Source: Acidobacteriota bacterium
GTDB taxonomy: Bacteria > Acidobacteriota > Blastocatellia > Pyrinomonadales > Pyrinomonadaceae
Reading direction: 5' to 3'
NCBI GenBank assembly: GCA_016703965.1
Contig: JADJBB010000030.1
Coordinates: 1-23,796, forward strand
DNA: 23,796 bases
This document shows, piece after piece, positions 1 through 8,835 of this stretch. The position numbers and the translations under genes are program-made. The notes beneath the pieces were generated by a model. It had not been told where the DNA came from. It made no database searches and saw nothing but the letters and a program-made list of their open reading frames with translations. Every line of letters begins with the position of its first letter. Position 1 is the first letter of the stretch.

Positions 1-701
1 GACTTGAGAAACGCCTATACACGTGTCTCGAAATAAACGGCGAACTGAGTTTCATGCTCGAAGATCGTTTTGGTCGTGATAACTATAGGTCTTGACTGCC
101 AATCGGAAATGCCCGACGGTTCGCCTTCGTATCAAGTGCGAATGCAGATCAATCCGCGTTCAGCGGCATAAGAAGGAATCTTCTATGCTCGCTCCATTTA
201 TCCTTTCATCAAGGATCAAGACCGGGCAGTTTCTTGGAGCACTTGATGCCGCGATTACCGCAAGATCACAAGCCCTTTCCAACCTCACCGGAATCAGAAA
301 TCAACTGCCATTTTAGATCGTCGAGCGTTGTCGAAAACCCGGCCTGCTCTTCGATTGGTAGCTGTTTGGCGGAAACAAGAGTGTTCCCTATCCAAACTTC
401 CTGCTCCTCTTTGTCCCGGTCATAAGGATCTCCTCCTGTTTCAATCCATCACGTCCGAACCAACGCATTGACAGATTGCGCCGCGGCTAACGCTTCCGGA
501 AAAGCAGTCTTTCCGCTGCCTCTTGTTCCCGATATTAGCCATGCGGCCGGATTTTAAGCTTTCGCAAAAAATCCTCGAATACTTGTTCATCGGGCACATA
601 TCCGTTGCGGCAACCATCAGATCAAATAGATCCGATTCGAGCCCCGTTGATACGAGGTCTCGGGGAGTTATCTGAGGCTGGCTCTTGTCAAAAGGGATCA
701 T
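1..701 (-). pseudogene. AAA+ ATPase, multiply frameshifted, reaching the window edge
   Basis: The start ATG at 701 lies a few bases beyond the VirB10 stop, so the two are probably co-transcribed. Joining three reading frames gives a plausible ATPase: an N-terminal segment (MIPFDKSQPQITPRDL), a stretch containing YVPDEQVFEDFLRKL, then a Walker A motif SGTRGSGKT near residue 55-62 (about 525-550). Further on come DPYDRDKEEQEVWIGN, a Walker B-like CPVLILDE (about 210-230) and a sensor-1-like RPIVITTKT (about 65-90). The Walker A, Walker B and sensor order suggests a MoxR/McrB-like AAA+ ATPase. It occupies the slot where T4SS operons often carry VirB11, but I see none of VirB11's Asp or His boxes. 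At least four frame changes are needed, so it is either broken or badly sequenced. The family assignment is inferred; its role is unknown. Confidence 0.5.
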
Positions 702-704
702 TCC

Positions 705-2029
705 TTATCTGCTCCCGTCGCTGTGGCTGTCATTGATGTTGGCCGGCTCGGGCAACTGGGTAACAAGAACGTCCCGCTCGTTCCTGCCAACACTTCCAGA
801 AATGTGTCCTCGCGCTCGGTTCCAAATAATGATTCGCTGGTATCCTCGGACGGTCTTTCAGATCCACGACGAAGCGGTTCAGAAAGGACAATCGTCCCAC
901 CTGAACGGAATGACCCAACCGAACCCAATATCGACCCGGCAGTTTCCTTCAGGCCCCGAAAGAATCGCGTCCATTTTCCGGTGATCCTCTTCCTGTTTCC
1001 CTTGATGCCGGAAGCACCGTCTGTTCCCAGAAGTTCACCGCTGAATTTCACTAGCTCACCAGAAGCCGGATCGATTAGCCCGACAATACTCACGAAGCTC
1101 TGACGGATTCGCCGCCTCGTAGATTCCCAATAAGCATTGTTCGGCCGGGAAGCGAATGGCCCTTACCTTCAATCTGGCTGCGTCAACTCCATACGAACGA
1201 CCACCGCCAGAACCTCTGAGTGTGTAAATAGCTCCCGATCAGTCGGACGGAAGCAGTGTCCCGAATGGTATCTGTCCACTGCTCTTTGCCTTCTTAGGGT
1301 CGATTGCGAGAGTTACCGAAGATGCCTTTTGAACAGGAGTCGCGTCATTTCTCGCTTTGGCTATTCCGAAGAAAAGCGATCGACCAACAGGCTCGATAGA
1401 TGTATTCGGCTGTGTGAGTCGAGGGCTATTCAAGCGCGACCGATCGTCTTTGTTCCTAGTTTCCGGTTTCGTCCCGCCGCCCATTTGTTTCCTGAGGCGA
1501 GATACTAGTGCCGATATTAGTGGTCGGAGTTCCTCCAGATCGTGAGTCTGTCATCGGAACGATATCGCCGGGTCGGCCAGCGTTCGTTTCAGGTTTATCT
1601 ACCGTCATTATATCGGACGGCTGATTAGCTACTGAGTCTTTGCTTATACTGGGTTCTTTAGAGGCGACCATCGTCAAGGCCGCCTTGAGTTTTCCTCCTC
1701 AGTCATCGGAGCTGGCGTCGTACCTTTCCCGCCAGTGCGGTTCACGGATTGCGGTTTCTGCGTGGCGAAGAGTCCCATACCGAAGAACCACGTAACAGCT
1801 ACCCCATAGAAAAGAAATACCGTGAAAGCAGCGACGTTTTTAGTACTTTTCCGGTTCGCGAGCCTCTGTGTTGCGAAACCCAGTCAGGAGCCAGTTCATC
1901 GGAGTCCACCTCCTCATCCTGCGGTTCGTCCGGCTGATTTTCAAGAAGTAGATTTTCACGATCCTCATCGGCTTCGATGTCAGGCAAGGCGGTTGGGATT
2001 TCCGCGGCGTTGGTTGATAAGGTTTGCAT
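705..2029 (-). pseudogene. virB10: VirB10/TrbI core-complex protein, split by several frameshifts
   Basis: VirB10 spans the envelope and links the inner-membrane ATPases to the outer-membrane pore of a T4SS. The ATG at 2029 has a perfect AGGAGG about 6 bases upstream and lies 12 bases after the VirB9 stop. The N-terminal part is acidic and cytoplasmic. After a shift near 1870 (GGGTTT run) comes one membrane helix (FTVFLFYGVAVTWFFGMGLF, about 1760-1830), then a Pro/Thr/Ser-rich periplasmic linker. The C-terminal domain is typical of the family: IPFGTLLP, then GKGHSLPGRTMLIGNLRGGE, then VGLIDPASGELVKFSGELLG and FRSGGTIVLSEPL, ending at a stop at 705. Frame changes are needed near 1870, 1690-1470, 1240, 1200-1090 and 790. 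Family identity is firm; whether the breaks are biological is not known. Confidence 0.85.
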
Positions 2030-2041
2030 CGAATTCCTCCT

Positions 2042-3318
2042 TTATTTTGATCCGTTAAGAGCGGCTGAGATCGGAGCGTCGGCGGCGTTGCTCTGGGCTA
2101 CGACAACTCTGATCTTTTGATTGGTTCCGAGAGTCGGCGCTTTATAGACGAGCGCATGAAAAGTCGTCGAACCCGGCAAGAGCAGTCCTTCAAATGCGGT
2201 CGTTTCCAGATACCGTATATCGAGTTTTGAGGTCAAAAGGCTGTTGCCTTCCTTGTCGAGCGTCTGTATCTGAAGTTCCGGAGAACCTTGTACGAGCCTG
2301 AGGTTGGATGTTGTAGAGTTTCGGATGCCGATGATAACGAGACGGTTCTCGGCATCGAGGTCCGTAATTCGTGTCAGGGAGAGCTCCAGTCCGTGAAGCT
2401 GTGGTGTCCAGGTTCCGAGGTGCTTCCTGGGATCGCGAAGGACATCCGCCAGCCTCTTGTTCGAGGTTTTCGATATTTCGGAATCGGTCATTGCTCGCTT
2501 TGAACTGACTCGTTTTGTATCGGGCAGATCCGTGAACGCGGCCTGGGTAATTGAGGCGTTGTCGGAATTCGGAGGATCTGGGCTTCGCAGTTCAGTCACT
2601 TGGGCGGTCCCGACAAGTTTCGATACAGCCCGCGAGTTGATCGGTGAAGCGCCTGCCGATTCGCCCCCAAGATTGAACGCGAGCCCCGCAATTTTTCGTG
2701 CCGACACAACGGCGTCCCTGTCATATGTGATAACGCAGCGGTGAGCGTTCTTTTTAAGCTCACTAACGGGAACGAGTTCAAGGATCAGAACCAACCCGGA
2801 TCGCATCTGCAGGCTGATCGCGGCCGAGGTCGCGCCGTCTTTCGTCGGAACGAATCCTTCGCCTGGATAGATGGTAATCGATCGGTCGGTTTCCTTGGTA
2901 GGAGACTGAAATACAGACGCAAGCTTCGGGTTGCCTTCGTGTATGTAGTAGATCCCGTCTGACGCAGGGAACTCCACAATCGTGACCGCATTTTGAGCAA
3001 GTCCGAGACGCACGATAGTCGGCTGCTTTGGATTGACCGTCACATTTGCTTCTCCCGAAAGAAAATCGGGCTGCGGTGCGTTTACAACCGCAACGGGCTG
3101 CGTCCCAAGGGAACAGCTGAAATATTTATGACCCTCTCGGCAATTTCTGACTTGGACTCGTGCGAGACGGGCCGGACGACCTTTTTTGGTTTCGGTTTGT
3201 TTCCGGACTTTCGACTCTGAGCCTCAGCATTTCCGGCAATCACTGCGAGTGCCACAAGTGCGACTCCCAGCAACTTCATAAAATATTCAGCGGGTTTGTA
3301 TGTTCTTGGTTTTTTCAT
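2042..3318 (-). CDS. virB9: VirB9/TrbG-like outer-envelope T4SS protein (one frameshift)
   Basis: VirB9 binds VirB10 and VirB7 in the outer-membrane pore of the T4SS. The start at 3318 has a GAGGA about 13 bases upstream, just after the VirB8 stop. An internal Met at 3279 begins a classic signal peptide (MKLLGVALVALAVIAGNAEA), so either start is possible. The basic segment after the signal peptide is followed by a frame change near 3105, in a CCC run, which restores a continuous reading (PVAVVNAPQPDF). The rest, 2042-3043, is an unbroken 330-codon stretch with VirB9-like features: TIVRLGLAQNAVTIVEFPA, GIYYIHEGNPKLASV and ITIYPGEGFVPTKDG, then a second beta-rich domain (LRLVQGSPELQIQTLDKEG). 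It lies between virB8 and virB10, the usual order. Annotation of the ends is good; the single shift looks like a sequence error. Confidence 0.8.
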
Positions 3319-3338
3319 GGATTAATTTAGGTTCCTCG

Positions 3339-4133
3339 TTACTTGCCGCCGGTTGTTTCACCAACGGGTTGATTTTGTGAAGATGTTTCCTCTGCATCTC
3401 CGATGAGCGTTATAGGCGAGACAGTCTTTCCGTTTACGGGTTCGACCCGAAAGCGAAGGATCGTGAATCCCGTTCTCAGGTTGTTGTCATTGCGTATCGG
3501 TGCTGACGGACTGTCTTTAAGAAGGAATTTGCATTTGAGCTGAACGGACTCTTCCACGTCTTGGCCTGAGGCCTTGCGTCGTATCTTTCGCGTGCCGATC
3601 GCACGGAGAATATAGGGATCGCTTTCATCAACCGACAGATCTTGAAGTTCCCAGGAAGAATTCACGCTTTCTGTCTTTTCGGCAGCAAGGACGCCATTCT
3701 GTTTTAGTCGAGTGGCCATCGCCATCGAAAGATCGGGGTCGAGCATTCGGAGCAGTTTGTTGACTTGTGTCTCCCGCGTCGTTTGTTCGACCTCGTAGAG
3801 CGCGGTAAGAAATTCTTTTACCAGATACTTTTTGTCCGTCGATGTTGGGGTGTCCGGTTCGATGCTGACAGCTTCCGTTAAGCCGTAGTCGCGGTTGTTT
3901 AGTTCAATAACTCGCCCACTGGATTTATCAACGACGATCCGATCAGCCTTTCTGAAGATCAGAAACATATTTACGCAGCCGCTAAGCACAAGGGCAAACA
4001 ACAAAACGCCGAGGATCTTCAAGAGAGAGGCGATGGTTACGATGTCGTCCGGATCGCGGGTGAGATATGTAAGGGCATCCGCATCCGTGCTCAATGCATC
4101 AGGTGATTCGATTTTGGTTTCATTTGCTTTCAT
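3339..4133 (-). CDS. virB8: VirB8/TrbF-like T4SS inner-membrane protein
   Basis: This intact 264-residue protein has the VirB8 plan: a short acidic cytoplasmic N-terminus, one membrane helix at about residues 34-60 (ILGVLLFALVLSGCVNMFLI), then a periplasmic domain. The periplasmic part contains the helix-rich segment YLVKEFLTALYEVEQTTRET and alternating strands ending FTILRFRVEPVNG, consistent with the NTF2-like fold of VirB8/TrbF/TraE. VirB8 nucleates the inner-membrane part of the channel and contacts VirB9, VirB10 and the ATPases. The stop is 20 bases before the VirB9 start, so they form an operon. No strong Shine-Dalgarno precedes the ATG. Assignment to VirB8 rests on topology, length and position; sequence motifs are weak in this family. 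Confidence 0.75.
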   Translation of the reverse strand: MKANETKIESPDALSTDADALTYLTRDPDDIVTIASLLKILGVLLFALVLSGCVNMFLIFRKADRIVVDKSSGRVIELNNRDYGLTEAVSIEPDTPTSTDKKYLVKEFLTALYEVEQTTRETQVNKLLRMLDPDLSMAMATRLKQNGVLAAEKTESVNSSWELQDLSVDESDPYILRAIGTRKIRRKASGQDVEESVQLKCKFLLKDSPSAPIRNDNNLRTGFTILRFRVEPVNGKTVSPITLIGDAEETSSQNQPVGETTGGK

Positions 4134-4287
4134 AGGATTTATGTCTCGGTAGGACTAATGGCAAAATCAGTGCCAAACGCGAAATAGCCAAACTTTTGCG
4201 GATTCGCTTCTTACTGCATTCTTGACCGGTCGAAAAATTTGCCGAACGGTTCGAAAGTCGTCCACGATTGAGTCGAAAATTCGCCGA
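4134..4287. other. Spacer between the lytic transglycosylase and virB8, no feature seen
   Basis: This 154-base gap within the leftward arm has no convincing gene on either strand. It contains a short palindrome (GACCGGTC, near 4224) but no hairpin followed by a T-run that would suggest a terminator. A promoter for virB8 could lie here, but I cannot point to one. Confidence 0.4.
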
Positions 4288-5148
4288 CTACTTACTTGGC
4301 TCTGAATTCTTGAGTTTGCCGGCAAAGGTCGATCGGGCGAGTTGATTCGAATTTGTTGGAAGTGCCGGGTCGACGATGACGGGGCCGAAATCAAGTTGTG
4401 GAAGGCGGTTCAAATTGCTGGAAGACATAACACTTCGTTTACCGGTTCGCGGATCATAGAACACCGAAATAGCTTGGCTTTCTTTAACCTCAACTATTTT
4501 TGTGGGTTCTTCCTTATTGGCGTTTTGTTCGGGTCTGAATGTATTTGTGGGTACGCTCATCCGTCCTTGCCGCTGAAGCCATCGATAAACCTCCACACCT
4601 TGCGTGACATACCCAAGAGTCTCTCTATAGGGCGGGACACCGCCCACCATCCGTCTCCTTGAAGCATTGATAACTCTTCCATTTACCCTCAATTCTCGGC
4701 CATGAAGGTAGGCCGAAACAGTCCCTTCGCCAGCGTTAAAGGCTGCCAAAACAGACTCGAGTTTCCAGTCAAACAGGCGTCCCAGATACTTCACGTACTT
4801 TGCTGCCGCGAGTAGTGAGGATGTCGGTTCATACGGATCGGCTAATCCAAATCGGGCTGCCGTCGCTGGCATGAACTGCATAAGCCCCTGAGCATTCTTC
4901 GGGCTGGTCAGCCAGGGCCGGAAGCGCGTTTCGTTATAGGCGATCGTCCACAGAATTAATGGATCGACACCTTCATTTCTTGCCGCTTTTTCGATGGTCG
5001 GCTCAAACAATCTTGCTCTTGAGAGCACGTCCATTCGGGCAAGTGAAGTCCGAGAAATTGTTTGTGTTTCCTGAGAGGCAACTGTCAGAGGAAATACAAA
5101 GACAAGCACTGATAAAAATGTGATCGAGCGGATGTTTCGTTTTTTCAT
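4288..5148 (-). CDS. VirB1-like lytic transglycosylase (SLT family)
   Basis: This enzyme cuts the glycan strands of peptidoglycan to let the secretion channel cross the wall. I chose the ATG at 5148 because it begins a signal peptide (MKKRNIRSITFLSVLVFVF) ending near ASQ; the frame stays open to a TTG at 5253 but the extra residues look non-native. The SLT domain spans about residues 45-185. The catalytic Glu is residue 73 in YNETRF, followed by NAQGLMQFMPATA (85-97) and AAFNAGEG (135-142), then the conserved PPYRETLGYV. The C-terminal 80 residues are a low-complexity periplasmic tail. The gene leads the leftward T4SS arm, 154 bases upstream of virB8 and head to head with virB2. The Shine-Dalgarno is poor. 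Function is confident; the exact start is less so. Confidence 0.9.
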   Translation of the reverse strand: MKKRNIRSITFLSVLVFVFPLTVASQETQTISRTSLARMDVLSRARLFEPTIEKAARNEGVDPLILWTIAYNETRFRPWLTSPKNAQGLMQFMPATAARFGLADPYEPTSSLLAAAKYVKYLGRLFDWKLESVLAAFNAGEGTVSAYLHGRELRVNGRVINASRRRMVGGVPPYRETLGYVTQGVEVYRWLQRQGRMSVPTNTFRPEQNANKEEPTKIVEVKESQAISVFYDPRTGKRSVMSSSNLNRLPQLDFGPVIVDPALPTNSNQLARSTFAGKLKNSEPSK

Positions 5149-5167
5149 GTCGTCGGCTATCGCAACC

Positions 5168-5184
5168 GATGTGCCAGCGACATC
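5168..5184. promoter_or_regulatory. Small inverted repeat in the divergent T4SS control region
   Basis: GATGT and ACATC flank a 7-base loop 20-36 bases upstream of the lytic transglycosylase ATG. It lies in the only divergent intergenic region of the T4SS. The arms are only 5 bp, so this may be chance. Confidence 0.25.
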
Positions 5185-5225
5185 TTTCGCGGAGCGGCAC
5201 GACCCTTGCAATGCGAGTGAAATCA

Positions 5226-5253
5226 TTGACGCTTCCGACTTCGGGAACGTCAA
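5226..5253. promoter_or_regulatory. Imperfect 12-bp inverted repeat upstream of virB2, possible operator
   Basis: The arms TTGACG...CGTCAA extend inward to 12 bp each with two mismatches around a 4-base centre. The repeat ends 25 bases before the virB2 ATG and sits between the two divergent T4SS operons, where a single regulator could control both. It could also fold as an RNA hairpin in the virB2 leader. Binding is inferred, not shown. Confidence 0.4.
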
Positions 5254-5278
5254 GGAAATCTATCTAGTGAGGACGACT

Positions 5279-5620
5279 ATGAAAAAATTACTGACACTGA
5301 TCAAGGGCTTAGCATCGGCGATGGCTCCGCTTGGTCTGATCTTACTTTTAACAAACCTGAGTTCGGCCCAAGGCCCGATCTTCACCGGCGACGCAAGCAA
5401 CCTCTCCAACATCATCCGCGAATCGCTCAAACTCATGGCTATCATTCTGTTTTGTCTTGGAGCGGTCGGCGTAGCCTGGTCGATCTACAACAAAATGACC
5501 GGAAAGGAATGGGGAAACCAGGCATTCGGTTCGCTTCTTTCGTTTGCCTTCGGAACGATCGTCGCGGTGTTCTGGCAGCTTGCTCAAGGCCGCAGTGTCG
5601 GAGTCGATACCAATTTTTAG
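5279..5620 (+). CDS. virB2: VirB2/TrbC-like T4SS pilin
   Basis: VirB2 is the major subunit of the T4SS pilus. The ATG at 5279 has a GTGAGGA 5 bases upstream. The 113-residue product has a long signal sequence (LASAMAPLGLILLLTNLSSA, about 11-30), a short periplasmic stretch, then two hydrophobic helices: about 49-68 (LKLMAIILFCLGAVGVAWSI) and about 82-102 (AFGSLLSFAFGTIVAVFW). A short polar loop (NKMTGKEWGNQ) separates them. This is the standard pilin plan: cleaved leader, two helices, small polar loop. It is the first gene of the rightward arm and is followed 11 bases later by virB3. Primary sequence is poorly conserved in the family, so the call rests on topology, length and neighbours. Confidence 0.85.
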   Translation: MKKLLTLIKGLASAMAPLGLILLLTNLSSAQGPIFTGDASNLSNIIRESLKLMAIILFCLGAVGVAWSIYNKMTGKEWGNQAFGSLLSFAFGTIVAVFWQLAQGRSVGVDTNF

Positions 5621-5631
5621 GAGGCAGCCAG

Positions 5632-5967
5632 ATGAGAAGACGCGCAACGCGGCCGAATGTCTTTCGCGGCCTGAAACGGTTCGGTGTCTATTCGACCGAC
5701 TGGAAGTTTATCTTGATACCCACAGGTATCGCCTATCTCGTTCCGTTCGTTTTAGGTCTGTGGGTCGGCTATGTACCGCTCGGCTTTCCGCTGGGCCTGC
5801 TCGTGTTTCTGATTCTTCTAGGAGTCTTTAACTACCTGCGACTCAGCAAGCCTTCTTACTGGCTCTCGCAGAAGTTTGACGCCGAGATAGACAGATGGGC
5901 GGCCTTTCGACCGCCTCTACGAGGGGAATTAGAGCCTACAGTTTGGAAAGCACCCAACAGGAAATAG
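5632..5967 (+). CDS. virB3: VirB3/TrbD-like T4SS inner-membrane protein
   Basis: The ATG at 5632 follows a strong AGGAGG that overlaps the virB2 stop codon. The 111-residue product has a basic N-terminus (MRRRATRPNVFRGLKRFGVY), two closely spaced membrane helices at about 26-45 and 48-67 (PLGFPLGLLVFLILLGVFNY), and a cytoplasmic C-terminus with YWLSQKFDAEIDRW. Short length, paired helices and position between the pilin and the VirB4 ATPase are diagnostic for VirB3, which helps VirB4 organise the inner-membrane platform. It ends 2 bases before the virB4 ATG, so translation is probably coupled. Confidence is good because of context. Confidence 0.82.
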   Translation: MRRRATRPNVFRGLKRFGVYSTDWKFILIPTGIAYLVPFVLGLWVGYVPLGFPLGLLVFLILLGVFNYLRLSKPSYWLSQKFDAEIDRWAAFRPPLRGELEPTVWKAPNRK

Positions 5968-5969
5968 AC

Positions 5970-8835
5970 ATGGACACAGCAAACCTATCATTCACACAGA
6001 TCGCCATTTCATTCTTCGGAGGGCTTCTTTCCTTGGGACTTGGTCTTACCGCAGGCTTGAGAATTTTTCCTGCTCTTAAGTTTCACAGAAGCCGCCCGAA
6101 GGACTTGCTACAACGGAGCCACGAGAAATCTCAATTAGCGACCGACCAGATAGGGCGGTTGTTCCCAACAGAAATAGCCGGACTTGATGGAAATATCATC
6201 CGCTACAAGGACGGCAGTTTCGGAAAGGCATATATTTTCGAACCCGCGAATAGCCTTTACATCGACGGAAACGTCACTGAACAACGAATCGAGGAACTGA
6301 AAACCATCCTGAAATTCGAGAAACCGAAGAACACGATCATTCAATTTAGGTTCCTGAATTCACTGGATACCGGTGAGGTTCTTCGAGACCATCTTTCATC
6401 ACGAGATTCAGCGACTTCCGATCCCGTAGCCGGGGTTCTCCACGCAACCAATCTTTCGCTTCATGAAGAAGCGATCAGATCAGGTGAAGTTATGCGCCAA
6501 ACCGCTACTGTCTGGATTCGCGTTCCGGTTAGAGATCCGGACGATAACGGCGTGTTGTCGTCTCTCCTGCCATCGCTTGTAAAGGATGCAAAGGAATACG
6601 GAATCGCACGACTCCTCCGATCTCCCCTTGTAAGGATAAGAAATCGCGAAAGTGAATTGATGGTGCAGAGAGAGGTGCAAAGTGAAGCCGCGTGCAAACT
6701 CAAAGCGTCACGGGTCTTTCAGTCATTCGAAGCTAACTTTCCGCGAAATCTACAGCTTCGAGAGATGAACCGGACCGAGACCTTCGAAGCGCTTTTTACA
6801 AGCCATCGGCGTGAGCACGATTCATTCCCAAATCTTACAAACTCAGTCTGCGTCGATCTGAGGCGATATCTTTGCAGCACGAATATCGAGAGCACCCGCG
6901 AGCAGTATGTGCGGCACAGCGGTACGCCTGTGAGTCTCGTCAGTCTGAAAACACTTCCAAATGGCTTTGTGACCGCAGATATCATGCGCTATCTGACCGC
7001 AACGAGGGCTTTGGGATTTCCGCACGAGATCGTCGTTGATTTGATGAGATGAAAAGCAGGTGGCCAAAAAGACCTGCAAAAAACGCATCGACCGGATCGA
7101 AGGCAGTCGCAACACCTGGCTCGGTTTTAGAAATCTCAGGAAAGACGCAGTCGTGATCAAGTCCGACCTTGAGAATCTTCTCGAACAGGTCCAAAGCGAC
7201 AATGAAGAGATCTGTAATCTTCGCTTGAACGTCATAGTATTCGCCGGCCGGTCGAAAGGAGCAAAGGAAGCACGGCGGCAGATTGAGATACTCGACGACC
7301 GGTGCGACGCAGTTGTTTCCGCGATCCGAAAGAAGATCGGCGCCGATGCTATAAGGGAAGACGCAGTGAGGCAGCGAGCGATATATCCGCGAATGCTTGC
7401 TGGTGAGCTCGCCTCGCGACCAACAGGACAGGAACTCACGGAGACGGCTGACTCGGTTATATCGTTTGTTCCGACAGAAACGAGTTGGCGGGGAAGCCGC
7501 CGGCCGCACAGCATCTTTACAACTCCGAACGGTCAAATGTTCGGCCTCGATCTCTACGACCGCGCTCTTATAAAGTCTCCGACAGTCATCGTCACCGCAG
7601 CGTCAGGTGAAGGCAAATCATTCCTGGCTTCGATGCTGATCACGGATATCAGGGCTCATCGCGGAAACGTAAAAGTACGAGTGATGGACTACCGTCATTC
7701 GTTCAAGCCCATATGTCGGCTTTTCGGCGGCCGTCATATCGAGTTCAACGAAGGCGATCCGAAACCGATCAATATCTGGAACTATCCGGGTATCGAAAAA
7801 GGAATTCGACCCACCAAACGTCAGCTTTCAATGGTGCTCGCGGACATCCTCATTCTTAGCAAGACGGCAAGGACAGATGCGATCACAAGTGCTATTGCCG
7901 CAACTGTTATCGATGAGGTTTATAAGATGTCGCTGGCCCGCAACGGAGACGGCAGACCAAAATTCCAGCCAACGCTTGGGCATTTTCTGGATGTTCTAAA
8001 GACCTACCACTGGGAGCCTGCACAACAGGGCCAGGCGAGCGAGCTTTACTTGAAGCTCAATGTTCATCGCAAAGACCCGTGGCTTAACTCGCCAACCCAT
8101 CCGGATTATGACGTGCCATCAATGTTCGACGTTTTCGAGCTCTCCGGAATCAGCGGCCTCGACGAAAAGATACGTGAGAGTGTCGGATTCAGAATAAGCG
8201 CCCAGATCATGCAGGAGATAGGCGAAGAAGACGAGCGGAAGCAAAAAACGCCGATCCTATTCCTCTGCGACGAAATGCGCGAGATTAACAAACACTTTCC
8301 GGCAATTCAGGAACTCATCGCCGAAGCATCAGTGACCGGCCGTAAAGAAGGTCTTGTTACAGTCCTGTTCTCCCAGGCTTACGAGCATTTTACGGGAACG
8401 ACAGAGCGTCCGAATGAGATCGGAATAGACCTCGTAAAAAACTCCGGCGTAAAGATGATCGGCAAACAGATCGGCGGCTTCGACCGCTTGGCCGCTGACT
8501 GCGAACTGGCACCTGAGACAGTTGCAGCGATCCGTGCGATCAGAAACCAATACGGAAGATACACCCAGTGGGTTTTCGTCATCGGCAGCGGAGCGGACAA
8601 GATCGTCCAGATGGCCGAGATCCGGCTGTCGCCCGCAATGCTTTGGGCTAACACCAACGACACGAACGAAGCGAATGCACGAAGACTTATCGAGAATATT
8701 CGGCCCGACCTTCCGCCCGAGATCGTCGTGTCTTGGCTAGCTTCGAAATACCCAAGCGGATTGACGGCAGTTGGACTCACGGAGATTTCCTCGATTGACC
8801 TGAATGAACTCAACGGACTGGAGGTGGCAGCATGA
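5970..8835 (+). CDS. virB4: VirB4/TrbE ATPase of the T4SS, split by one frameshift near 7046
   Basis: VirB4 is the large, universal T4SS ATPase that drives pilus assembly and transfer. The ATG at 5970 has AGGA 7 bases upstream. The N-terminal 360 codons (to a TGA at 7052) include an unusual leading membrane helix at about 8-35 (GGLLSLGLGLTAGLRIF) and the FGKAYIFEP region of the VirB4 N-domain. The second part reads from about 7048; removing one A near 7046 joins them as VDLMDEKQVAKK. The ATPase domain carries Walker A ASGEGKS at about 545 (7600-7625) and Walker B PILFLCDEM at about 760 (8250-8280), with later SVTGRKEGLVTVLFSQ. Total length would be about 954 residues, longer than the usual 780-900. 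A GTG at 7060 could start a separate half, but a single split gene is more likely. It overlaps the next gene by ATGA. Confidence 0.88.

Noticed and set aside
1..701. VirB11 assignment for the first gene
   Set aside because: Only the P-loop agrees; the VirB11 Asp and His boxes are missing in every frame.
685..1103. Plus-strand open frames of 99 and 126 codons
   Set aside because: They oppose the VirB10 C-terminal domain, whose conserved motifs are on the minus strand.
6843..7536. Two long minus-strand open frames (184 and 223 codons)
   Set aside because: Both are antisense shadows of the virB4 coding region and read as Arg/Ser-rich low-complexity sequence.
7060..8835. Separate VirB4 C-terminal gene starting at the GTG at 7060
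   Set aside because: No ribosome site, and removing one base near 7046 gives a continuous VirB4 reading with natural sequence across the join.
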